NCBI GenBank assembly: GCA_025996835.1
Contig: BNTU01000122.1
Coordinates: forward strand, 1 to 8,791
Direction of reading: 5' to 3'
Source: Bacteroidia bacterium
GTDB lineage: Bacteria; Bacteroidota; Bacteroidia; Bacteroidales; Azobacteroidaceae
Length of the DNA stretch: 8,791 bases
Part shown: positions 1 through 6,548 of the stretch, in pieces
How positions within the stretch are numbered: the stretch's first letter is position 1
How the letters are laid out: every line of letters starts with the position of its first letter
Program-made: the position numbers and the translations under genes
The notes under the pieces: model-generated
Databases searched by the model: none
What the model saw: the letters and a program-made list of their open reading frames with translations, nothing else
Told to the model about the DNA's origin: nothing

Positions 1-258
1 GAAATCATTCAGCGTGAACGGAACATCGAACTGGCTTTCGAAGGGGAGTATTATTGGGACAGCCGTCGTTGGAAAACGGCTGAAAAAGAGCAAAATCGTG
101 TTATCCAGGGTTGGAATGTGCGCGGTGACAATGCGTCAACTTATTACATACCGGTATCTGTTTATACACAGAGATTTACGCAACGCGATTACTTTTTGCC
201 CATCAAAGAACAGCATATCATCGAGAATCCTCTGTTGATTCAAAATCCGGGATATTAA
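1..258 (+). CDS. SusD/RagB-family nutrient-binding outer membrane lipoprotein, C-terminal fragment
   Basis: An open frame enters from the left edge and ends at TAA 256-258, leaving 85 residues. It starts with ERNIELAFEGEYYWDSRRW, the hallmark C-terminal helix/loop of SusD-family proteins (usual form ERRIELAFEGHRWFDLRRWK), and ends in a tail (NPLLIQNPGY) typical of the family. SusD proteins are lipid-anchored on the cell surface and sit as a lid on the SusC TonB-dependent channel, where they bind oligosaccharides for import. The N-terminus, the signal peptide and the SusC partner must lie upstream of the window. The frame is truncated only by the window edge; no frameshift is seen. The next lipoprotein gene starts 36 bp later on the same strand, so this is the 3' end of the transport part of a PUL. 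The family call is firm; the substrate cannot be read from this fragment. Confidence 0.93.
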   Translation, partial: EIIQRERNIELAFEGEYYWDSRRWKTAEKEQNRVIQGWNVRGDNASTYYIPVSVYTQRFTQRDYFLPIKEQHIIENPLLIQNPGY

Positions 259-262
259 AAAC

Positions 263-290
263 AATTACGAATTACGAATTAAAAATTAAA
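263..290 (+). repeat. Four tandem 7-bp units in the susD-downstream spacer
   Basis: The 36-bp spacer between the SusD stop and the next start contains aattacg twice followed directly by aattaaa twice, with an exact 7-bp period. The tract ends four bases before ATG 295 and takes the place where a ribosome binding site would lie. No Shine-Dalgarno sequence is present, as is common in Bacteroidota, where AT-rich leaders serve instead. Confidence 0.8.
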
Positions 291-294
291 GAAT

Positions 295-1500
295 ATGAAA
301 AATAGATGTTTAGTATTATGTGTTACGACACTTGCACTCTTTTCCTGTGCGGACAAGACCTTGGAGCCTCTCAATGGAAGCCTGGGTATGCCGGGAGTGG
401 TTACAGAACTTGAAACGACTCCCATCCCCGGAGGTGCCATCGTCAGCTACCGCATTCCCGATGCTGCGGATTTGCTGTTGGTGAAAGCGGTTTACACCAT
501 CACCAACGGGCAGAAACGGGAAGCTACCGCCTCCTATTACGACAATCATCTGGTGCTGGAAGGATTTAGTGATACCTTGCCGCACGAAGCCCTGATTTAT
601 TCCATCAGCCGCGCGCAGACCCTATCCGAGCCTGTTCCGGTGACGTTTCGACCGCTTGAATCCTCGTTGGCGAAAGCGGCAAAAACCGTCCGTATATTCG
701 AAGATTTCGGCGGAGCGGCATTTACATGGAAAAATGAGGATGGAGCACCATTGACATTCGATTTTCAAACCACGGATGCCAGAGGGGAATGGCAAACGGC
801 AACCATTATTCAGTCCTCTGTCGATTCGGCGGAACGTACCATTCGCGGCTACCTGCCCGAACCGCGTAAATTCAGATTGGTGGTGAGTGACAACTGGAAT
901 AATCAGATAGAAGTTTTGCCGGACGGAGTGATTACCCCGCTTCGGGAAGAGCGGCTGGATAAAGACAGTATGTCATTCATGCATTTGGACAATGACACTT
1001 ACATGGACGCATGGGGAGGCAGAGACGTTTTTATGATAGATGATGATTTGAATACGATGGCTGTCACTTACGAGGGCAATTTGGCCTTATTCACAATGGA
1101 TTTGGGCAAAAAAACGAAACTGAGCCGTTTGGTGGTGCACCAGCGCCGTATGAATGGCAAGTTTTATAATCAGGCAAATGTACGCCTCTTTAGTGTATGG
1201 CGCCCCACTGTGGAAACACCTTCGCAGACAGGGGTTTGGAGCGACTGGACTAAGGCAATGGACTGCGAATGTATCAAACCGTCGGGTATTCCCTATGGCG
1301 GAGATGCCGCTAATGTCATTGACTATACCAATGAAGACATGAAAGTGGCGCAGGCCGGACACAATTACAACTTCCCGCGGGACATGGAACCGGTGCGCTA
1401 CGTGCGCATCAGTGTTGCAAACCGAGCCGACACCTGGGGTAACTCGGTATACGGCGGACAGTTTGCCGAATTGACATTTTACGGACTATATGATGAGTAA
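295..1500 (+). CDS. PUL surface lipoprotein with DUF4959, DUF5126 and DUF5000 domains
   Basis: This 401-residue protein begins with a lipoprotein signal peptide: a short basic start, a hydrophobic stretch and the lipobox LFSC with the lipidated Cys at residue 18. Residues about 20-115 resemble DUF4959 (GGAIVSYRIPDAADLLLVKAVY and a following YYDNHLVLEGF). Residues about 120-220 resemble DUF5126. The last ~175 residues look like DUF5000, a galactose-binding-like beta sandwich ending in QFAELTFYGLYDE. I assign these domains from recalled family patterns, not from a search. Such proteins follow SusCD pairs and are thought to act as surface glycan-binding proteins; binding has not been shown for most. 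It lies 36 bp after susD and 51 bp before another lipoprotein, so it is probably co-transcribed. The ATG at 295 is chosen because the signal peptide begins there. No catalytic motif is seen. Confidence 0.85.
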   Translation: MKNRCLVLCVTTLALFSCADKTLEPLNGSLGMPGVVTELETTPIPGGAIVSYRIPDAADLLLVKAVYTITNGQKREATASYYDNHLVLEGFSDTLPHEALIYSISRAQTLSEPVPVTFRPLESSLAKAAKTVRIFEDFGGAAFTWKNEDGAPLTFDFQTTDARGEWQTATIIQSSVDSAERTIRGYLPEPRKFRLVVSDNWNNQIEVLPDGVITPLREERLDKDSMSFMHLDNDTYMDAWGGRDVFMIDDDLNTMAVTYEGNLALFTMDLGKKTKLSRLVVHQRRMNGKFYNQANVRLFSVWRPTVETPSQTGVWSDWTKAMDCECIKPSGIPYGGDAANVIDYTNEDMKVAQAGHNYNFPRDMEPVRYVRISVANRADTWGNSVYGGQFAELTFYGLYDE

Positions 1501-1530
1501 AATGTAGAAATTAAGAAATGTAGAAATTAA
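1500..1530 (+). repeat. Tandem 15-nt duplication in intergenic spacer
   Basis: The word aaatgtagaaattaa occurs at 1500-1514, overlapping the last base of the upstream stop codon, and again at 1516-1530, a period of 16 bp. The rest of the spacer to ATG 1552 is almost pure A/T. The repeat looks like slippage or a short duplication in leader DNA and shares the word aattaa with the spacer at 263-290. Confidence 0.75.
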
Positions 1531-1551
1531 CAAATTTAAAAATTAAAAAAA

Positions 1552-2700
1552 ATGAAAAAAAGTAGAATTATTGTAGGTATAGTGCTTGCCGGTATGACAC
1601 TGACGGCTTGCGAAGGAATGATGGACGTCCACAAGGATTATTTGGAGGGTGGCGAAAAAGTGTATCTGTCTAAACCGCTGTCGGTGAATTTTTTGGCAGG
1701 ACAGGGTAGGGTAGTGGCAGAATTAGTACTTTACAATTCGCCCAATGTAAAGACGGTGGATATTACATGGGACAACGGGAACGGCGGAAAAGATGCGCTG
1801 AGCACTCCGGTATCGCCTTCCACGGGATTGGATACGCTATTTATCCCCATCACAGGTTTGGAGGAAAAGGCTTATACCTTTACGCTGGTGACCACCGATG
1901 CCTACGACAACCATTCTCTTCCCTTTACGGGTACGGGCACTGTTTACGACACCCTGTTTCAGGCATCTACGGCGCACCAGCCTGTTTTGCAAATTGACCT
2001 TACCGAAACCGGAGGACAGCTCTCATGGACGCCTACCCTGGATTATCTGTTAGGCAGCGAAATACGGTATGTTTCCAGAACCGATGAAACTTTAACGGTG
2101 TTTGCTCCGGCAGGCGTCCCTGCGTCCTTGCCCGATGCCAAAGTAGCTTCGAAAGTGACTTATCGTTCGCTTTTTCTCCCCGAACCGTCGGCTATTGACA
2201 CTTTTTATACCGCGTGGGCAGAGTATGAAACGGCATTCCCGGCAAACATCCTGCTGGATAAAACCACATTTGTGGTGGTTGGCGTTTCCGATGAATCAAC
2301 TTCAGATGGCCACGACAGGTATGGGGCGAATGATAATGATCCTGCTACCTATTGGCAGTCGTATTGGAATCCCGTCGGTTACGCGGGTGCACCATTTCCG
2401 CACTGGATTATTTTTGACCTGAATGAATCACGGCATGTAATCAAAGTGAATCTTACACGTCGTCCGGATCAGGCGTCTAATAAAAACGTTCAAGTTTTTG
2501 TCGGTGATGATCCGGCTCATGATGCTGCCACATGGAAACCGATTGGGGCTGTCTTATTTCCCAATGGCAACCCGCTTCAGCAAACTCTTGATGTCGCGCC
2601 GGCTACTGATTCCCAAGGACGTTACCTTAAAGTACAGTATGGTGACGCTTACATTGACACATACGTTAGCCTCGCGGAAATAGATGTTTATGTTGATTAA
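1552..2700 (+). CDS. PUL surface lipoprotein, DUF4998 plus discoidin (F5/8 type C)-like domain
   Basis: This 382-residue protein has a lipoprotein signal peptide with lipobox LTAC (Cys20). The mature part opens with CEGMMDVHKDYLEGGEKVY, characteristic of DUF4998, and the domain seems to run to about residue 220 (VDITWDNG, then YTFTLVTTDAYDNHS, then YRSLFLPEP). Residues about 250-382 form a discoidin-like beta sandwich: a GANDNDPATYWQSYW loop, HWIIFDLNESRHVIKVNL, and a final YVSLAEIDVYV strand typical of F5/8 type C folds. This layout is common beside SusCD pairs in Bacteroidota; the likely role is binding of glycan at the cell surface, an inference from context and fold. It follows the previous lipoprotein by 51 bp in the same direction. 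No catalytic residues can be named. The start at 1552 is the only ATG that yields an intact signal peptide. Confidence 0.85.
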   Translation: MKKSRIIVGIVLAGMTLTACEGMMDVHKDYLEGGEKVYLSKPLSVNFLAGQGRVVAELVLYNSPNVKTVDITWDNGNGGKDALSTPVSPSTGLDTLFIPITGLEEKAYTFTLVTTDAYDNHSLPFTGTGTVYDTLFQASTAHQPVLQIDLTETGGQLSWTPTLDYLLGSEIRYVSRTDETLTVFAPAGVPASLPDAKVASKVTYRSLFLPEPSAIDTFYTAWAEYETAFPANILLDKTTFVVVGVSDESTSDGHDRYGANDNDPATYWQSYWNPVGYAGAPFPHWIIFDLNESRHVIKVNLTRRPDQASNKNVQVFVGDDPAHDAATWKPIGAVLFPNGNPLQQTLDVAPATDSQGRYLKVQYGDAYIDTYVSLAEIDVYVD

Positions 2701-2714
2701 ATGTTATATCTTTG
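2687..2714 (+). promoter_or_regulatory. Putative Bacteroides-type promoter inside the PUL
   Basis: The sequence TATCTTTG at 2707-2714 fits the Bacteroidota -7 consensus TAnnTTTG exactly. A weaker -33 element, TTTA instead of TTTG, lies at 2687-2690 with a 16-bp spacer. The -33 part overlaps the end of the upstream gene. Transcription would start near 2720, about 30 bp before ATG 2749. The -7 match is good and the -33 match imperfect, so this may be a secondary promoter for the two enzyme genes. Confidence 0.5.
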
Positions 2715-2748
2715 TACCCCGAATTGTATAAAAATAAATTAAAAAACA

Positions 2749-4560
2749 ATGATGAAGATAAAAGTATTTTTATTCTGTATTCTGCAAATATCTGTGTTTG
2801 CGGCTTGTACAAAAGGAGGGCTTAACGGTAAAGGCGACTTGATTACATGGGTTAGCGAGGACGGTCAGAAAATTAGCGTCAAAGCACCTGTTATTAGTGG
2901 AGCATCGGGCGTATCTGTCCGTCTGACACCTGCTTCGCGTGCGGTGACGCCGAATTTGTCTGTCAGCGATTACCGTATCGGTATTGAGACCGGCTCACAG
3001 CGATTCAACGGCAACTGCCAAGTTCGTATGGAACTGCCGGAGAGCGCCAAAAGCAGTCTGCTCATTTATGACGTTGACATTGAGTTTGACACACCGCTCA
3101 GGTCGGATTTGACTTTGGAGTTTACCCTTGAAACGGAAAAAGCGGTGGTTACTCAATTGACTTTGCCCGAATTGGCAGGTAAGGTCAAAACCTACCCTTT
3201 GAGCGGGGATGCCTCGAAGGAAGCGTTTTTCTTTATGGGTGCATATTCTGCCGACAAAGGCGAACGGCTCGCGCTGCCTGCTTTGAACGTGCATCTCGGC
3301 AAGCAGCAATTAGCAGTCGCTACCGACCCCTATTTCGGCGCGAATTTCAACGTCCGAACGGTGGCAGGCAATAAGGGAGAAATCAAATTGTCGTACAAAT
3401 ATACGGCTTCTAAAATGCCTTTGAAATCAGAGAAGCGCAAGTTCGCGTTCCTGCTGCACAACAAGGACGCCGACGGTATGCTCTCGAATTTCTACAACAC
3501 TATTCCCGATATAGCACCGGGAGCGGCTTGGACACACGAAATTCATCTTAACTATTACGACTATTTTTCCAAGAACGGCAAAGGATGGTATGCGAATATC
3601 GAGAAATTAGCCGCGGTTATCCCGGCTGAATACCGTAAGCACGCCATCGTCAATCTTCACGGATGGTACGACTATATAGGCGGCTTTGCGTACGATTTCG
3701 AGACAAAAAAAATCTCCAAGGAATGGAAAATTGTTGAGCTGGAGCAGGGTGTGCGCCGGGAATATGCGATGACTTTGGATGATATGCACAAGCGTATTCG
3801 GTATGCCAAAGACTTGGGATTTCGTGTTGCATTCTACTATGCCGACGGGTTTAATCGCGATTCGGGGCTGCCCGGATTTCGGCAGGACTGGATTGCCGTG
3901 AACGTAAACGAAAACAGCAAAGGCTTTCTAACCGCTTGGCAACCGGGATGGGGTCTTGGCAAAGTATATACACTCAATCCGTCGCTTCCTGAAACGCGAC
4001 AGGTGTTTATCAATGCGTTGCGTGCACTGCTCGAAGAATTTGGAAAGGAAGTGGATGCTTTTGTGTGGGACGAGACTTTTTACGCACCTGTTGGCATTGT
4101 TACAAAAGTAGGAGATGATTGTACTTATACCGACCGTGAATATATGTATCTTGCCGCCGAACTGACGCGACTTGTTCAGTCGTGGCAAAAAATAAATCCC
4201 AACCTTGCTTTTCTTGCATCCGATTGTCTTGGAAATTGGGGTCTTGGCATTTCTCATGCCGCCTTGGTGACACACGGCACTTATGAAGATACCGCACAAG
4301 AGCCTTCTTTCTGGCCTGTGGAAATGCTCAACAATTATCGCAATTGTTTGATGAGTTGCCTGTGGTACCCTGTCAGCAAATCAGAGCGCAATAAGATTGC
4401 CGCCGAAGAGTATGGCATTCCGCAAGGTTTGTCGGATGGCTATCAAGACTGTGTCGGTCCTGCCGCTATGAAGCCCGAACTGCTTAACGAGGTCATTGAG
4501 CGTTTCTTGAAAAACGTAAAAGAGAAACGCCAAAGAACTAAGTATTTGACGGCAGAATAG
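2749..4560 (+). CDS. Unassigned glycoside-hydrolase-like lipoprotein (predicted beta-sandwich plus TIM barrel)
   Basis: This 603-residue protein carries a lipoprotein signal peptide with lipobox FAAC (Cys20). Residues about 25-270 are rich in beta-strand patterns and contain a DPYFGANFNVRT segment, suggesting a sandwich domain. Residues about 290-590 read like a (beta/alpha)8 barrel. Successive strand ends carry acidic or aromatic residues: HGWYDY (H304, D308), VAFYYADGFNRD (D366), DAFVWDETFY (D441, E442) and LAFLASDCLGNW (D492). These are arranged as in retaining carbohydrate hydrolases of the GH13/31/36/97-like barrels, so I infer a glycosidase. I cannot place it in a numbered GH family and cannot say which acid is the nucleophile. 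It stops shortly after the barrel, with no C-terminal beta domain. It lies 48 bp after the discoidin protein and 27 bp before the GH97 gene. ATG 2749 and 2752 are both possible starts. An inactive, binding-only protein is the main alternative. Confidence 0.6.
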   Translation: MMKIKVFLFCILQISVFAACTKGGLNGKGDLITWVSEDGQKISVKAPVISGASGVSVRLTPASRAVTPNLSVSDYRIGIETGSQRFNGNCQVRMELPESAKSSLLIYDVDIEFDTPLRSDLTLEFTLETEKAVVTQLTLPELAGKVKTYPLSGDASKEAFFFMGAYSADKGERLALPALNVHLGKQQLAVATDPYFGANFNVRTVAGNKGEIKLSYKYTASKMPLKSEKRKFAFLLHNKDADGMLSNFYNTIPDIAPGAAWTHEIHLNYYDYFSKNGKGWYANIEKLAAVIPAEYRKHAIVNLHGWYDYIGGFAYDFETKKISKEWKIVELEQGVRREYAMTLDDMHKRIRYAKDLGFRVAFYYADGFNRDSGLPGFRQDWIAVNVNENSKGFLTAWQPGWGLGKVYTLNPSLPETRQVFINALRALLEEFGKEVDAFVWDETFYAPVGIVTKVGDDCTYTDREYMYLAAELTRLVQSWQKINPNLAFLASDCLGNWGLGISHAALVTHGTYEDTAQEPSFWPVEMLNNYRNCLMSCLWYPVSKSERNKIAAEEYGIPQGLSDGYQDCVGPAAMKPELLNEVIERFLKNVKEKRQRTKYLTAE

Positions 4561-4587
4561 ATTGTGCAAAATCCGCAAATTAAGATA

Positions 4588-6453
4588 ATGAACAAAGTGA
4601 ATTTAATAAAGTATTTCGCTGTAATCCTGCTGGCAGGTTCATTCTCTTGTTGTAATAACGCCGGATTTACCGTAAAATCTCCCGACGGAAAATTGTCCCT
4701 GCAACTTGTGCCGGATAACACCGGCAGTTTGTCCTACAAAGTTTTCAACGGGAACACGGAAGTGATTTCAATCTCTGCCATGGGCGTTACCGGCGCGGAC
4801 GCGGCTTGGTCGTTTGTGGAAAACCTTACCTTTGTAAAAGCATCCACGAAGTCCATTGACGAAACTTACCAACTCCCAACCGGAAAAGTAAAGACTTACC
4901 ACAATCAATGCAATGAGAAGCGGTACTGTTTTCGCAATAAAGCAGGAAATGAAATAACCATCGAATGTCGCGCTTACAATGACGGAGTTGCCTTTCGGTA
5001 TGTCATTGAGAAAGAAGGAAATATCGAGATTGTTTCCGAAAACAGTTGCTTTGATTTACCCGGAAACGCCACCACATGGATGATGAATTATGCACCTCAT
5101 TACGAGAATTTTTATCCTAAACGGGAACTGTCAATTATCGGCGATGAACAATTGTCGTATCCGGCACTTATCCAAACAGGCACTCAATGGCTTTTGCTCA
5201 CAGAAGCGAACGTCTATAATCATCCGGCTACTCATCTTCAAAAAGTGCGGGAAAATTCACTGAAAGTCGTTTTTCCCGAAAAATCGTTCACCGTTTCCAA
5301 TCGTTATGAATCGCCCTGGCGGACGTTTATTATCGGCGACCGGTTAAAAACCATTGTAGAATCCACTATGGTCGAAAACTTGAATCCGCCATCCGTCATT
5401 CAAGACATGTCGTGGTTGGAGCCGGGAGTAGCCGTTTTCCCCTGGTGGGGGAATTATGGAGCTAATTCTTACATTGATACGCTTAAAGCATACGTCGATA
5501 TGGCGGCAGAGATGAATTGGCAATGGATTGAATTTGATGTGGCATTGGTGGGTATGTATGAAAACAGCATGCCCACCAAACTTTGGGAAACAACGCCCTG
5601 GCTCAAAGAATTTACGGATTATGCCAACGGCAAAGGCATCAAAGTCTATGGCTGGGATGGATTTGATGTTCTGAAAACCAGGGAAGGACGCGACCATGTG
5701 TATGGCAGCTATCGCGATTTGGGCATCAAAGGCATTAAAATCGATTATGTGGATAATGACAAACAGCATGCCATGCAATTCAGAGAAGCGGCAATGAAAG
5801 AGGCGATTGATTACGGGCTGATGGTTAGTTTTCACGGAGAAACCGCACCTCGTGGACAGCGCCGAAAATACCCGAACCTGATGACTTGCGAAGGAGTCAG
5901 AGGGTCTGAGTATTATACATTTCAAGGGAGCAAAGGTCCTAATTCCGGCCATAATTGCACGCTTCCATTCACGCGAAATACCGTAGGTCCAATGGATTAT
6001 ACCCCTGTTACGTTTACTATCCGCAACGAAAATCCCCGTACCACCACGTATGCACACGAATTGGCTTTGCCGTTTATCTTTGAATCAGGCTGGGTTTGCA
6101 TGGCAGATAGACCGGAAGCATATTTAAATTCTCCGGCAAAAGAAATACTAAAAAAAGTCAAAGCCACTTGGGACGAGACGATTTTTATAGACGGCTATCC
6201 GGGCGAGTACGTCTGCATGGCGCGCCGACACGACAATGAATGGCATTTAGGAGCCATCAATGCCGGAACAGAACGAACCATCTCAGTCAAGTTGGATTTT
6301 CTGAAAAAAGGAAGCTATACATTCAAAGTCTACGAAGACCACCCCGAAACGCCCATGACCAATATTAAGATACGCGAAGTAACGGCATCGGCAGGCGATG
6401 TATTGCAATTCAAGTTGATACCGAATGGAGGCTTTTGCACGGTAATAGAATGA
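4588..6453 (+). CDS. Glycoside hydrolase family 97, retaining-type (alpha-galactosidase-like)
   Basis: This 621-residue lipoprotein has the three GH97 parts in order: an N-terminal super-sandwich (about 25-275, starting FTVKSPDGKLSLQL), a central barrel (about 290-540) and a C-terminal beta domain. The barrel motif GIKIDYVDNDKQ places Asp386 where the retaining member BtGH97b has its nucleophile; inverting SusB-type enzymes lack this Asp. HGETAPRG (E418), CEGVRG (E435) and E441 show the 17- and 6-residue spacings of the calcium ligands and acid catalyst of SusB (E508, E526, E532), so E441 is the probable acid. These residue matches are from recalled family data. Activity is probably on a terminal alpha-galactoside or a related sugar such as beta-L-arabinopyranose, in the periplasm or on the surface. 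An in-frame GTG at 4564 is possible, but ATG 4588 directly gives the signal peptide, ending near Cys21/Cys22. It is 27 bp from the previous gene, probably co-transcribed. Confidence 0.92.
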   Translation: MNKVNLIKYFAVILLAGSFSCCNNAGFTVKSPDGKLSLQLVPDNTGSLSYKVFNGNTEVISISAMGVTGADAAWSFVENLTFVKASTKSIDETYQLPTGKVKTYHNQCNEKRYCFRNKAGNEITIECRAYNDGVAFRYVIEKEGNIEIVSENSCFDLPGNATTWMMNYAPHYENFYPKRELSIIGDEQLSYPALIQTGTQWLLLTEANVYNHPATHLQKVRENSLKVVFPEKSFTVSNRYESPWRTFIIGDRLKTIVESTMVENLNPPSVIQDMSWLEPGVAVFPWWGNYGANSYIDTLKAYVDMAAEMNWQWIEFDVALVGMYENSMPTKLWETTPWLKEFTDYANGKGIKVYGWDGFDVLKTREGRDHVYGSYRDLGIKGIKIDYVDNDKQHAMQFREAAMKEAIDYGLMVSFHGETAPRGQRRKYPNLMTCEGVRGSEYYTFQGSKGPNSGHNCTLPFTRNTVGPMDYTPVTFTIRNENPRTTTYAHELALPFIFESGWVCMADRPEAYLNSPAKEILKKVKATWDETIFIDGYPGEYVCMARRHDNEWHLGAINAGTERTISVKLDFLKKGSYTFKVYEDHPETPMTNIKIREVTASAGDVLQFKLIPNGGFCTVIE

Positions 6454-6495
6454 AATCTTTGCATCCTGAATTGCCGTGATTAGTTGGAATCTTGT

Positions 6496-6524
6496 TTTGC
6501 TTTCAATTATTATGCGTACCTTTG
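6496..6524 (+). promoter_or_regulatory. Bacteroides-type promoter of the AAA-ATPase/nuclease gene
   Basis: TTTG at 6496-6499 and TACCTTTG at 6517-6524 match both parts of the Bacteroidota primary sigma consensus (TTTG and TAnnTTTG) with a 17-bp spacer. Transcription would begin near 6531, giving a leader of under 20 nt before ATG 6549. The promoter makes the downstream gene an independent unit from the PUL. No terminator hairpin is seen between 6453 and this site. Confidence 0.75.
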
Positions 6525-6548
6525 CGGATATTTATAAAATGATAAGTC

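Noticed and set aside
14..238. Plus-strand open frame of 74 codons
   Set aside because: It overlaps the SusD C-terminus in another frame; the SusD frame carries diagnostic motifs and this one carries none.
4564..4587. GTG start extending the GH97 protein by eight residues
   Set aside because: ATG 4588 gives a normal signal peptide directly; the extension adds a non-hydrophobic leader and lies immediately after the upstream stop.
5344..6057. Long minus-strand open frame of 237 codons
   Set aside because: It lies wholly inside the GH97 catalytic domain on the other strand, has no recognisable motif and no promoter, and is best explained as a shadow of the real gene.
6454..6495. Rho-independent terminator after the GH97 gene
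   Set aside because: I could find no stable stem followed by a T tract in this stretch.
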